The notes below the pieces were generated by a model that worked only from the letters and a program-made list of their open reading frames with translations, was not told the DNA's origin and did not search any database. DNA of 20,147 nt from Ruminococcus sp. CAG:403 (lineage in GTDB: Bacteria; Bacillota; Clostridia; Oscillospirales; Ruminococcaceae). Below are positions 1 through 8,163 of the stretch, one piece after another; position 1 is the stretch's first letter; each line of letters begins with the position of its first letter. The stretch lies in NCBI GenBank assembly GCA_000437255.1, contig FR899063.1, forward strand, positions 1-20,147. The letters are read 5' to 3'. Made by a program: the position numbers and the translations under genes.

Positions 1-14
1 GTCTTAAAAAAGAA

Positions 15-44
15 AAGCCGTGTACTTTAATTGGTACACGGCTT
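15..44. terminator. Intrinsic terminator of an off-window gene
   Basis: A perfect 11-bp inverted repeat has arms at 15-25 and 34-44 (AAGCCGTGTAC / GTACACGGCTT) and an 8-base loop. It is flanked by an A-rich run on the left and a T-rich run (CCTTTTCT) on the right. The shape fits a Rho-independent terminator and could work in both directions. It probably ends a + strand gene lying left of the window. Confidence 0.75.
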
Positions 45-105
45 CCTTTTCTATATATTAGACGTTAAAAAGTGTAATTGAATAAAAATATAGTTTATGA
101 TGATA

Positions 106-134
106 TAGACGAATTTATCTAATTATGTTATAAT
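106..134 (+). promoter_or_regulatory. Predicted promoter of the XRE regulator gene
   Basis: A -35-like TAGACG at 106-111 lies 17 bases before a perfect TATAAT at 129-134. The -10 is extended by TG at 126-127. The -10 lies very close to the gene, only about 7 bases before its ribosome site at 141-148, so the leader is very short. Confidence 0.6.
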
Positions 135-154
135 TATATAGAGGAGGTGAAATC

Positions 155-610
155 ATGGAACTAAAAAAACGTATTATACATCTACGTGAATCGAAAAATT
201 ATAGTAAAAAGTATGTTGCTGATTGTTCTGGAATACCCTATACAACATACATCAAATATGAATATGGAGAACGTGATCTTGGAATAGATGCCTTACAAAA
301 GCTTGCGGATTTTTATGCTGTAACGACAGATTACATACTGGGTAGGTCAGAAGACGCTACATTGCCTAACAGTCATTTGATTGCACAGGAACTAGTGAAC
401 ACTGCAAATTCAGATCAGCTAACTACAGAAAACTGTAGCAACACAAATAAGGTCGAAAATGCCCAAAAGAAGAAGCTCGTGGAAGAAATGACAAATGAAC
501 AATTCCGAGTAATTCTTGCAATGATTGTTCAGATTATCAAGGATAATCGTAAAGAAGAAGCAATTCAAAAAATAGAAGCCATACTCGCTTCTTCCTTTCG
601 TTCTCTATAG
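155..610 (+). CDS. XRE/Cro-CI family helix-turn-helix transcriptional regulator
   Basis: This 151-residue protein carries an N-terminal HTH_3 (XRE) DNA-binding domain at about residues 6-62. Typical family features are the early Lys/Arg-rich helix, the recognition-helix region SGIPYTTYIKYEYGER, and the closing ALQKLADFYAVTTDYILGR segment. The rest is a Gln/Asn-rich linker and a C-terminal charged helix of about 45 residues that may support dimerisation. The start is set by a strong GAGGAGGTGA ribosome site ending 6 bases before the ATG. It converges with the biosynthetic operon and is separated from it by a terminator, so it may be an unrelated flanking gene. Its AT-rich base composition also differs from the cluster. 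Regulation of the cluster by this protein is possible but not shown. Confidence 0.85.
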   Translation: MELKKRIIHLRESKNYSKKYVADCSGIPYTTYIKYEYGERDLGIDALQKLADFYAVTTDYILGRSEDATLPNSHLIAQELVNTANSDQLTTENCSNTNKVENAQKKKLVEEMTNEQFRVILAMIVQIIKDNRKEEAIQKIEAILASSFRSL

Positions 611-703
611 TCATTGAGAGGGCGCTATAAATAGGGCATTGTCTTGCCTGTGCGTGCTTTTAATATTGCAAATAGTATGAGACTGAAAAAAGAAAAAGAG
701 ACA

Positions 704-735
704 AGAAATACCGCCTTATAAAAGGCGGTATTTCT
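704..735. terminator. Bidirectional intrinsic terminator between convergent genes
   Basis: A 14-bp perfect inverted repeat has arms at 704-717 and 722-735 and an ATAA loop. Its GC-rich core (CCGCC/GGCGG) is bordered by AAATA and TATTT. It lies between the stop of the XRE gene (610) and the stop of the ABC permease gene (760, minus strand), so it can end both transcripts and marks the left edge of the biosynthetic operon. Confidence 0.85.
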
Positions 736-759
736 ATTTGGCATAATGATTGATTTCTC

Positions 760-2985
760 TTATTCTCGGTTGCTCATGAGACTTTCTGCCATATTGATTT
801 TATGCACCTTTTTCTTTAGGAAAAAGAGAGAAACATAATAGCAAAGGCATACAAATCCAGCTGTAATGAGCACAGAAACAAAGTTAAATTGAATTGGGAT
901 AATGGCATGTACAACAGTCGCATAACTGGTCTTATAGGCATTTAGCGCGAAATAAGAGAATGCAATTCCAAGAATAATACCAGGAATCAGCAAAATCTGA
1001 TTGAGATTGAGTACCATAGCATTGATTTTTTTGTTATCATAGCCCAGTACTTTGAGCATAGAAATGTTGTTGGTGTTCTCAGAGATCATCAAATTGATCG
1101 CAATATACAGAGCAGATATGCAGATAATAGCTGCAATGACAAGCAATGCATAGATGATGGCATTGTTTTCACCGATCATAGCATCCATTTGATCCTTTAA
1201 GGTGTCAGAAGTGATAACAGAGGATACGATGCTGTCATCATAGTGGAGCTCTGTCTGGCTAATCACGGCATTATAGCTTTCCGGATCCAGATCAGTAATT
1301 TCTGCTGCCTGTTCTTTTGTGGAAACCATATAGTTATTGAATCCATTCTCAATGATACCTGCAACCTGAACCGTGTATTCTTCCAGTGTGGTTACACTTC
1401 GGAATGTGAAGCTGTCTCCTTCTGAAAGATCAAAAATAGTTGCGAAGAGAGAGCTAATGTACCATCCTTGCTTCAGATCAGCTCGATCACCCTCTGTTGT
1501 CTTTAGATTCCACAACTCTGTATCAGCATCCATTCCAAGTAGGGTGAAGCTATTTCCATCCAGATCTTCAAAATTAACAGCAGTTAATGTTTCGCCTTCG
1601 GTCGGTGCTTCTGTTTCAATGGTGTTTAGAACATATTCATACTTGAAGTCACCAAATACCTTTTTTGCTGCATCACCGACACCATGTACGGAGTCTGTGA
1701 AGAGGAATCCCAGTGATACCATCATTGCACCCAGGAAAATTCCAAGGAAAATAATCAATGTTCTGCCGGGACTGCCAATCAGGGAACGAAGTGCAAACTT
1801 GAACTTTACCTTTTTGTTGGAATTGATGAGTAACTTATGCGTTTTGGTATCTTCTCCCACTGTGTTATGGAGCAATTCTACAACATCATGTTTCAGCAGT
1901 TTTCGAACCTTTAGCATGCCTGCACACAGATAAATGATAGTTGGAATCAGCAATCCTAAAATTGCAATTCCAATGGGGAGGTGGAAAGTTGCCTGTAGCG
2001 GTTCATAGTCAGTCAGTGTCAGTTCTCCGTATGGCTGTGCGGCAAACAGACTGATAATGGTGACCAATATGCCGCCGAAAAGACCCGGCAGAATGGCAAG
2101 TAAGCTGTAATGCAGCATCAATGTGCGCTTTTTATAGCCCAGTGCACTTAGCGTACCGATTAGTCGCTGTTCCGCCTTGATCTTTCGTCCAATGACAATG
2201 CTAATCAGGATTACTGTAATCAGTGGCAGAAGAATAAGCATCATCCAAGCCCAGGATAAATACATATCAGCTTGATGGTGCACCATGACAATTCTGGAGT
2301 TGGAATTGGCATCTACATAGGAAAGCATATAGTAGGAGTCATTGACCGCTTCCCGAAATGCAGTTTCCTGTTCGCTGTCATGATACAGTACTTTATACGT
2401 AACACTGGAACTATCAAACAACTGGTCAAATTCCGAATCGGTGACAATGCCGAGGAAGAATGTGGAGACATTTTTATAGGAGTCACTCAGGTTTTCCAGC
2501 ATGTACAAATAATCCGGACGCAGGAAAAATCCAGTGATATGAAAGTCTTTTCCCTTGATTTGAATGCTGTCGCCAACGGAAATATTATTGGCATGCGCAT
2601 AGCCAGCCGATAGAATGATATCATCATCGGAAGCAACATCGGAACCTTCAATGACTTCATATAAGTCAATTTTCTTGTTTGCCCGAAAAACTCTTGCCGT
2701 ATAGTCTGCTTCCTTGCAGTTGACAAACTGTTCTGCTTCCAAAGAAACATGATACTGATTTTCCAGTTCCGTCTGATCCGCTTCCGAGATCGGAAGATTG
2801 GTGCTGAATGCCGCATCTTCCAGATGGGTTTTCTCAAAGAAATCATCGGCATAGTTGTTGATTCCAATTCCGGCCACATAGAATATATAGAATGCCAGAA
2901 GTGCAACCATAGTCAGCAGGGAGGCGGCAAGGTAGAAGGATAAATTGGATTTGATACTTCTTCTGTAACGATTGTTTAACTTCAT
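760..2985 (-). CDS. MacB/FtsX-type ABC transporter permease
   Basis: This 741-residue membrane protein has the layout of the FtsX-like (ABC3) permease family. A transmembrane segment lies near residues 16-40, followed by a large extracytoplasmic region to about 240. Three segments at about 243-357 make the first FtsX domain. A further segment near 408-430 is followed by a second outside region and three C-terminal segments after about 605. It is twice the size of a simple MacB/LolC subunit, as is common for Firmicute antimicrobial-peptide exporters with two FtsX domains in one chain. The ATG is preceded by GGAGG at 2994-2998. It directly follows its ATPase gene with a 14-base gap. It is the last gene of the operon and probably forms the channel of an export or self-protection system. 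The substrate is unknown. Confidence 0.88.
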   Translation of the reverse strand: MKLNNRYRRSIKSNLSFYLAASLLTMVALLAFYIFYVAGIGINNYADDFFEKTHLEDAAFSTNLPISEADQTELENQYHVSLEAEQFVNCKEADYTARVFRANKKIDLYEVIEGSDVASDDDIILSAGYAHANNISVGDSIQIKGKDFHITGFFLRPDYLYMLENLSDSYKNVSTFFLGIVTDSEFDQLFDSSSVTYKVLYHDSEQETAFREAVNDSYYMLSYVDANSNSRIVMVHHQADMYLSWAWMMLILLPLITVILISIVIGRKIKAEQRLIGTLSALGYKKRTLMLHYSLLAILPGLFGGILVTIISLFAAQPYGELTLTDYEPLQATFHLPIGIAILGLLIPTIIYLCAGMLKVRKLLKHDVVELLHNTVGEDTKTHKLLINSNKKVKFKFALRSLIGSPGRTLIIFLGIFLGAMMVSLGFLFTDSVHGVGDAAKKVFGDFKYEYVLNTIETEAPTEGETLTAVNFEDLDGNSFTLLGMDADTELWNLKTTEGDRADLKQGWYISSLFATIFDLSEGDSFTFRSVTTLEEYTVQVAGIIENGFNNYMVSTKEQAAEITDLDPESYNAVISQTELHYDDSIVSSVITSDTLKDQMDAMIGENNAIIYALLVIAAIICISALYIAINLMISENTNNISMLKVLGYDNKKINAMVLNLNQILLIPGIILGIAFSYFALNAYKTSYATVVHAIIPIQFNFVSVLITAGFVCLCYYVSLFFLKKKVHKINMAESLMSNRE

Positions 2986-2999
2986 TTGAGGGCCTCCGA

Positions 3000-3698
3000 T
3001 TATAATGCAAGTTCAGATGCAGGAATTTTTTCCTTATTTTCTTTGAGCTGGTCGATCTTTCCATCCTTGATGCTTACAACATAATCTGCCATGTCTGCAA
3101 TCGAAGTATTATGCGTGATAATCACAATGGTTGTGCCAAATTGTTTGTTGATTTTTTCGATAAAAGTCAATACAGAACGAGAAGATTTGGTATCCAGTGC
3201 ACCGGTCAGCTCGTCGCAGAGCAGCAGTTTCGGATTTTTAATCAATGCCCGTGCAATGGCAACACGCTGCTGCTGACCACCGGATAATTCTTTTGGAAAC
3301 CGCTTGCGGTAAGGCGCAATGTCCAATGCTGTAAGCACTTCATCGATATTGAGCGGATGCTCAGAAATATCCGAAACAACCTCTACATTTTCTTGTACTG
3401 TAAGATCGGCAATCAGATTATAAAACTGGAATACAAATCCAACATCTTCCTGCCGGTATTGGGTCAGTTCCTTTTTATTGGCAGAAGAAATGTTTCTGCC
3501 ATCTACGGTGATGCTGCCGGAAGTTAAGGTATCAATGCCGCCGAGCATATTCATCAGCGTACTTTTTCCGGAACCAGAAGGCCCTAATATTACGTAAATC
3601 TTTCCTTTTTCAATGGAAAGGTCTACATTGTCCAGTGCTTTTACGGCAGTTTCGCCGCTTCCATATTGCTTATTTGCTTTTTTGATTTCAATAAACAT
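3000..3698 (-). CDS. MacB/LolD-type ABC transporter ATP-binding protein
   Basis: This 232-residue ATPase pairs with the FtsX-type permease encoded next to it. Visible motifs are Walker A GPSGSGKST (39-47), Q-loop FVFQFYNL near 88-95, ABC signature LSGGQQQR (138-145), Walker B with CDELTGALD (161-169) and the H-loop ITHN near 194-197. The usual family sequence after Walker B is CDEPTGALD; here Pro is replaced by Leu, while the catalytic Glu is kept. I chose the ATG at 3698, which has an AAAGGGAAG ribosome site upstream and leaves a 17-base gap after the preceding gene. A longer reading from a TTG at 3740 would overlap that gene and its extra residues are not ATPase-like. Confidence 0.92.
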   Translation of the reverse strand: MFIEIKKANKQYGSGETAVKALDNVDLSIEKGKIYVILGPSGSGKSTLMNMLGGIDTLTSGSITVDGRNISSANKKELTQYRQEDVGFVFQFYNLIADLTVQENVEVVSDISEHPLNIDEVLTALDIAPYRKRFPKELSGGQQQRVAIARALIKNPKLLLCDELTGALDTKSSRSVLTFIEKINKQFGTTIVIITHNTSIADMADYVVSIKDGKIDQLKENKEKIPASELAL

Positions 3699-3715
3699 CG
3701 TTTTCGCTTCCCTTT

Positions 3716-4651
3716 TTATTGCTTTTCCAGTATCATGCAAGAGAATGTACCGTTTGCGTCATGCTGCACCAATAGAACATTGGAGATTGCCGCTTGTGCA
3801 GGAACCATTTCTCCCCGGAACAGCTGTTCGGCATATAGAATAGCAAGAATGCCTTTGCTGGAGGCAGCTGTTTCCGGGAAAGACAGCGTAAACTGCATCG
3901 CCTGCGAACCGCAGATTTGCTTGGCTGCCGAACCGCAAACTTCCTGCGCAGTGTTGGAAAGAAGAATAACAGCATCGAGCGATTCTGCCTGCTTGCCGCA
4001 GGAAGTAAGCGCCTGCTGCATGAAAAATTCCATTTGCTGCTGCAAATTCTCTCCATATACCAATCCTTTGGCCCGACCGGAAATCAAACAGGTTCCGCCT
4101 GCCTGACCGCCGAGCAGCAGAGCGCCATAAGCATCGCCCTCTTCATCGCCGCCGCATGCTAAAGCATACTGGCAGGTATCGTTTTGCAGCATGTCGCTTG
4201 CAAATAAAACGGCATCCAATCCGGCATTTTCTGCATCGTAATTGGTAAGGCAAAAGTTCTTGATGCCCAGTCGAATGGCAACCTTTGAAGCAGCGCCGCC
4301 CAGAATACAGTTTGCTGCATCCTTTGGCATCATGCCTTTGTGTCCTTTTTGTTTGATGTTTTCAGCTGCGTGCTGCAAAGAATGGATACAGCCTTGTGCA
4401 GTCCCGAAGGAGATACCAATCTCTTCCGGAGCAATTGTATTGCTGGCACTTCCTAGATCCAGTGCTTTGGCGGCAGGATACAGTAAATCACAGGCGATTT
4501 TTTCATTTTTGCTGTATTTTTTATCTGCGGCATAAGTGACGAAATCATCCTCTGAAAGCAGGGCCTGCTTTCCCAATTTTTCAGTATACCAGTTGATATC
4601 TGCATTTGGAGATAGTGTGTAACAGCCGCTGTAAAGATAAACATTATGCAT
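3716..4651 (-). CDS. Short catalytically dead ketosynthase-fold protein (chain-length-factor-like)
   Basis: This 311-residue protein resembles a shortened beta-ketoacyl synthase (about 400 residues is usual). The stretch from residue 110 to 170 follows the KS pattern: a small-residue-rich segment, a KVAIRLGI helix, a CLTN strand, a nucleophile-elbow region and a final ACGGDEE that matches the KS 'AGGxE' strand. At the position of the active-site Cys the sequence reads NYDAENAG, so Asp139 appears to replace it. The HGTGT and GH motifs of the C-terminal half are also absent. Its start overlaps the stop of the upstream KS gene by 8 bases, the arrangement typical of KS-alpha/chain-length-factor pairs. 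I infer a structural partner of KS1. The assignment rests on alignment by eye. Confidence 0.6.
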   Translation of the reverse strand: MHNVYLYSGCYTLSPNADINWYTEKLGKQALLSEDDFVTYAADKKYSKNEKIACDLLYPAAKALDLGSASNTIAPEEIGISFGTAQGCIHSLQHAAENIKQKGHKGMMPKDAANCILGGAASKVAIRLGIKNFCLTNYDAENAGLDAVLFASDMLQNDTCQYALACGGDEEGDAYGALLLGGQAGGTCLISGRAKGLVYGENLQQQMEFFMQQALTSCGKQAESLDAVILLSNTAQEVCGSAAKQICGSQAMQFTLSFPETAASSKGILAILYAEQLFRGEMVPAQAAISNVLLVQHDANGTFSCMILEKQ

Positions 4652-5840
4652 GGTCGGGACACCACCTTTTCAGAACCACACAACAGTTGCTGCCGCCAAA
4701 TGCATAGGCATTGTTCATGACGGTGTTCACGGTTGCAGGGGTTGCTTTTTGTGTGACGAGTTGGAAGTCCAATTCTTCCGGGTCGGATACGTTGACGGTT
4801 GGCGGAATGAGGTGCTCCTGTAAAACGAGTGCACACACTGCCATTGCAACAGCAGAAGCAGCGCCCAGTTGATGACCGAGCGCGCCTTTTATAGCAGTTG
4901 CCGATACGTCCTTGGTATGCTCCCGGAAAACAGTGCGAATTGCAGCAGCTTCTGCGGAATCGTTGGCGGCGGTGCCAGTACCGTGCAGTGCCACGAAGTC
5001 GATATCCTGATAGGAAATGCCGGAATGGGCAATTGCTCGTTCCATTGCCTGAATGACACCCTCTCCGGTCGGATCCGGTGCCACAATATTATAGGCATCG
5101 TTGCTCATGCCGTAACCGATGATTTCTCCATAGATGGGCGCATTTCTTTTTTTAGCGTGTTCCAGTTCCTCTAAAACGAACACAGCGGCACCCTCGCTTA
5201 AAATGGTGCCGTTTCTGTTTCGGTCAAAAGGTTTCACGCTGTCAACGGAAAGCGCCTTTAAGCGATTGAACCCAACATATGTAATGGTAGAAAATACATC
5301 TACACCGCCAGCCAGAACGGTGTCCAGTTTGCCGCTTTGGATGGCGTCCCAGGCATATCCGAGTGCATGGTTGCCGGATGCACAGAGGTTGGCATTGAAG
5401 AAAACGGAGCCATGCAGGTGGAAGTGCTTCGCAACATGAACCGGAGCTGTAAAGCGGTTCCGCTGTAAGTCTTCCAGCTCCTCTGTGAAAGCATACTGAT
5501 CGGATTGGGTGGTTCCAAAGAATACACCGGTGCGCAGCTGCTCTTCCAGCGTATCAAAGGAAATATTTGCATCTTGTACGGCTTGTATTGCAGTAACCAG
5601 TGCCAGTTTGGAACACTTGGATAAGTTTTGTTCGGCATCTGCAAGCAGCTTTGCTTCCAATTGCTGGACTTCTTCTGGATCCAGTAAGCCGTATTTTTGA
5701 GAGTAGCATTCCTCCAGCCCTTTGAGGTGCAGATCGGAAATGCTGCTTTTTCCGGAACATAAGTTTTCCCAGAATTTCTTTTTTTCACAGCCGATCGGAG
5801 TGGCAACTCCGATGCCGGTGATTACAACATGTTTTTTCAT
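4644..5840 (-). CDS. FabF-like beta-ketoacyl-ACP synthase (KS1)
   Basis: This 398-residue condensing enzyme would extend an acyl chain with a malonyl-type unit on an ACP. The full KAS-II triad is visible: Cys153 in NLCASGNHAL, His286 in ALHGTGT and His323 in GALGHQLGAAS, with the conserved Lys318 and a C-terminal FGGSNCC loop. The N-terminus (VVITGIGVATPIG) is classic FabF. A GTG at 5846 is in frame, but the GAGGTG ribosome site overlaps it, so the ATG at 5840 is the better start. The gene lies 12 bases after KS2 and overlaps the dead KS-like gene by 8 bases, suggesting coupled translation and a KS1/CLF-like heterodimer. KS1 is clearly more diverged from KS2 and KS3 than those two are from each other. 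Confidence 0.92.
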   Translation of the reverse strand: MKKHVVITGIGVATPIGCEKKKFWENLCSGKSSISDLHLKGLEECYSQKYGLLDPEEVQQLEAKLLADAEQNLSKCSKLALVTAIQAVQDANISFDTLEEQLRTGVFFGTTQSDQYAFTEELEDLQRNRFTAPVHVAKHFHLHGSVFFNANLCASGNHALGYAWDAIQSGKLDTVLAGGVDVFSTITYVGFNRLKALSVDSVKPFDRNRNGTILSEGAAVFVLEELEHAKKRNAPIYGEIIGYGMSNDAYNIVAPDPTGEGVIQAMERAIAHSGISYQDIDFVALHGTGTAANDSAEAAAIRTVFREHTKDVSATAIKGALGHQLGAASAVAMAVCALVLQEHLIPPTVNVSDPEELDFQLVTQKATPATVNTVMNNAYAFGGSNCCVVLKRWCPDHA

Positions 5841-5843
5841 GTT

Positions 5844-5849
5844 CACCTC
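5844..5849 (-). promoter_or_regulatory. Ribosome binding site that fixes the KS1 start
   Basis: On the minus strand GAGGTG lies 3 bases before the ATG at 5840 (5 bases from the GAGG core). The alternative in-frame GTG at 5846 overlaps this site and could not be served by it, which argues for the ATG. Confidence 0.65.
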
Positions 5850-5852
5850 GGT

Positions 5853-7064
5853 CTACTTTCTGTAGCGTTCTACCATGATTGCGGAATTATGACCGCCGAA
5901 TCCCAGTGAAGAGGAAACGGCACAATCTACTTGCATCTCTCTTGTTTCCGGTGTATAGTTGAGGTTCTCCAAGATGGTTCCGCATAGATTGCCGTGTACC
6001 TTGTTGTGCCGGATGGAATCTGCACATACTGCCAGTTCAATGGCACCGCTTGCGCCGAGGGTATGACCCAGAAACGCCTTGGAGGAATTGATAGCAGGCT
6101 GGCTGTCCGCATCTCCAAACACATTTTGAATGATTTTAGCTTCTACTTCATCGTTGAGGATGGTTGCTGTTCCATGGGCGTTGTAGTAGTCCACTTTTTT
6201 GCCCTGTACCAGCTTCTTCAGCATGTTTTCCACAATGGTGCCATTCGGATACATCGAAACAACATTATATGCATCACTCGAGCAGGCAAACCCGGTGATT
6301 TCCGCATAGATTTCTGCTCCACGCTTTAAAGCATGTTCCAGTTCTTCAATCACAAGCATGCAGGCTGCCCCTTCACTGAACAGAAATCCGTTTTTCTCCT
6401 TGGAGAAGGGATATACATTTCCTTCTTTGTTGGTGGAGGAACACTTTAAGTATTCGAATCCCTTGAACATCGTTAGATTGCGGTCTCCGATATAGGAGGT
6501 ACCGCCGCATACTGCCATGTCGCATTTTCCATTGAGAATGCTTTCATAGCAGATACCAACGGATGTTGTGGAGGATGCACATGCCATATTGATGACGGAA
6601 CTCATGCCATGGGTGCCAAGTACGATGGTAACCCAGGATGCAATGGCACTCTGAATGGTAAGCGGAATCATCATGCTGTACATTTTTTGTTTGGTATCAA
6701 ACTGAATCAGCTGATCGACCAATTCTTCCATGCTGAAAGAATCGGTTCCAACAATGACCATGGTATTGTCATCTGCTTGTTCCAGTTTTGCATCCTGCAT
6801 GGCCAGTAAAGCTGCTTTTGCAGCAATATAGGCACTTTTTGCACCGCTGGCTTTTACCGGAGCAAGCTTCTCTTGGAACAAATCATCGGAATAGCAATCC
6901 GGAAACGGAACATACCATTCTGCTTTGATCTTTTTTCTTGCCGGAGTATTTTTGTCGATTCTGGTTTTGTACTGCTTTTTGCTGCACAAATTTTCAAAAA
7001 CAGTTTCGTGATCCGACCCAAGCGAGCAGATAGGTGCCATGCCGGTAATTACAACTCTTCTCAT
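5853..7064 (-). CDS. FabF-like beta-ketoacyl-ACP synthase (KS2)
   Basis: This 403-residue KS has a complete triad: Cys162 in NMACASSTTS, His297 in NAHGTAT and His334 in AFLGHTLGASG, with Lys329 and a C-terminal GFGGHNSA loop. It starts MRRVVITGMAPICSLG behind a strong AGGAGG site. It is a close paralogue of KS3 (8164-9372), with roughly two thirds identity by eye. Both share an unusual segment after residue 40 (NTPARKKI) and lack the common FabF helix sequence found in KS1. The KR and ACP1 genes lie between the two paralogues, which suggests a local duplication. Both copies keep the catalytic residues, so neither looks like a classical chain length factor. Role inferred: a decarboxylative condensation step in a reducing type II polyketide or fatty acyl pathway. 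Confidence 0.9.
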   Translation of the reverse strand: MRRVVITGMAPICSLGSDHETVFENLCSKKQYKTRIDKNTPARKKIKAEWYVPFPDCYSDDLFQEKLAPVKASGAKSAYIAAKAALLAMQDAKLEQADDNTMVIVGTDSFSMEELVDQLIQFDTKQKMYSMMIPLTIQSAIASWVTIVLGTHGMSSVINMACASSTTSVGICYESILNGKCDMAVCGGTSYIGDRNLTMFKGFEYLKCSSTNKEGNVYPFSKEKNGFLFSEGAACMLVIEELEHALKRGAEIYAEITGFACSSDAYNVVSMYPNGTIVENMLKKLVQGKKVDYYNAHGTATILNDEVEAKIIQNVFGDADSQPAINSSKAFLGHTLGASGAIELAVCADSIRHNKVHGNLCGTILENLNYTPETREMQVDCAVSSSLGFGGHNSAIMVERYRK

Positions 7065-7089
7065 AATGCCTCCTGTTGGTGCTGCACGC

Positions 7090-7320
7090 TTACATTTTTT
7101 CGAGGGTTTCTACAATCTTATTGATTGTGTCGTACTTTGTGAATTCGTTTGCTTTTACTTCAATGTCGTACTCGTCTTCGATGGCAGCCACAATTTCCAG
7201 CATCTGAATGGAGTTCACCTCCAGATCGCTGATAAAGTTGGTGGTATCCTGAATGGTGTCTGCATCACAGCAAATAACGTCTGCAACGGCTTCTCTGATG
7301 AATTCCTTATCTACTTTCAT
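7090..7320 (-). CDS. Acyl carrier protein (ACP1)
   Basis: This 76-residue acidic protein has the ACP four-helix pattern. The phosphopantetheine attachment residue is probably Ser37 in DLEVNSIQMLEIV; this protein has Asn before the Ser where most ACPs have Asp. The stretch EIVAAIEDEYDIEV is the recognition helix with its acidic face, and the C-terminus (YDTINKIVETLEKM) is a typical last helix. The reading frame stays open upstream, but the ATG at 7320 has an AAGGAG ribosome site and gives a normal ACP length, so I take that start. The gene lies between the KR and KS2 genes and would carry the growing chain. The Sfp-type PPTase at 16625 is the obvious candidate to activate it. Confidence 0.9.
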   Translation of the reverse strand: MKVDKEFIREAVADVICCDADTIQDTTNFISDLEVNSIQMLEIVAAIEDEYDIEVKANEFTKYDTINKIVETLEKM

Positions 7321-7393
7321 AATGATAACTCCTTTTTCTATTGAAGAACTTGTCCTGCACTCTGCATAGATTAGCTTCGACTGGGGACAGGCT

Positions 7394-8158
7394 CTAAGAT
7401 TCCATACTTCCGTGAATTTCAATAACGGTTCCTGTTGTATAGGAAGCGTTCGGGGAAGCCAGATAGACAACAGCACCGGCAATTTCTTCCGGCTTGCCGT
7501 ATCGCTTCATGCCAATGTTTTTGGCAACTCGTTCATTTTGACTTGCATCAACGATGTTGGTCATTTCGGTGGCAATCATGCCGGGGGCAATTGCATTGAC
7601 TGTGATGTTGTGGCAAGCCAGTTCTTTTGCAGCTGCCTTTGTCATTGCAAGGACAGCGCCTTTTGTAGCCGAATAGGCAAATCCGCCGGCAAAGCCCTTT
7701 ACGCCTGCCATAGAAGCAATGTTGATGATTCTGCCATAAGACTGTTTCTTCATCACCTTTGCAGTGTGTTTGGTCATGAAAAAGACACTGTCCTGGTTAC
7801 AGCTGACCAGTTCCCGGTACTGCGCTTCTTTTAAACGAGTCAGCAGGGTATAGGCAGTGATGCCGGCATTGTTCACCAGAACGTCAATGCTGCCAAACGT
7901 CTCTTTGGTAAATGCTACCAACGCTTCGCAGTCTGCTTCCTGAGAAACATCTGCCCGAAAGCAAGCTGCCTGTACGCCATAGCTGCGGCATGCAGCAGCA
8001 GCTTCTTCTGCGAGATCCTTTTTGGCTTCGTTCCGGTAATTGATTACCACATGGAACCCGTTTTGTGCAAGCTGAATGGCAATGCAGCGACCGATTCCTT
8101 TTGCGGAACCCGTTACAATGGCAGTACGGGAAGTGGTGGTTGAATTGGTTTTGTTCAT
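7394..8158 (-). CDS. 3-oxoacyl-ACP reductase, FabG-like SDR (ketoreductase)
   Basis: This 254-residue classical short-chain dehydrogenase would reduce the beta-keto group of the ACP-bound chain with NAD(P)H. The nucleotide motif TGSAKGIG lies near residues 16-23, NNAG at 96-99, and the catalytic Ser149, Tyr162 and Lys166 lie in IASMAG and YSATK. The ending is FabG-like (YTTGTVIEIHGSME). Two starts are possible. The ATG at 8167 overlaps the stop of KS3 in an ATGA arrangement. The ATG at 8158 sits about 8 bases after an AAAGGA ribosome site and matches family length better, so I prefer it. It is the only ketoreductase seen, so it probably serves every KS round. Confidence 0.92.
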   Translation of the reverse strand: MNKTNSTTTSRTAIVTGSAKGIGRCIAIQLAQNGFHVVINYRNEAKKDLAEEAAAACRSYGVQAACFRADVSQEADCEALVAFTKETFGSIDVLVNNAGITAYTLLTRLKEAQYRELVSCNQDSVFFMTKHTAKVMKKQSYGRIINIASMAGVKGFAGGFAYSATKGAVLAMTKAAAKELACHNITVNAIAPGMIATEMTNIVDASQNERVAKNIGMKRYGKPEEIAGAVVYLASPNASYTTGTVIEIHGSMES

Positions 8159-8163
8159 GGTTC

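Noticed and set aside
155..610. The XRE protein as the regulator binding the divergent control region
   Set aside because: It is separated from the cluster by a bidirectional terminator, differs in composition, and its own promoter region does not contain the TTAG-N6-CTAA repeat.
3699..3740. N-terminal extension of the MacB-type ATPase from a TTG
   Set aside because: It overlaps the preceding gene, the extra 14 residues do not look like the family, and the ATG at 3698 has a ribosome site.
3716..4651. The short KS-like gene as a decayed pseudogene
   Set aside because: The frame is intact, the start is neatly coupled to KS1, and all catalytic motifs are absent together without stops or frameshifts, which fits a maintained non-catalytic partner better than decay.
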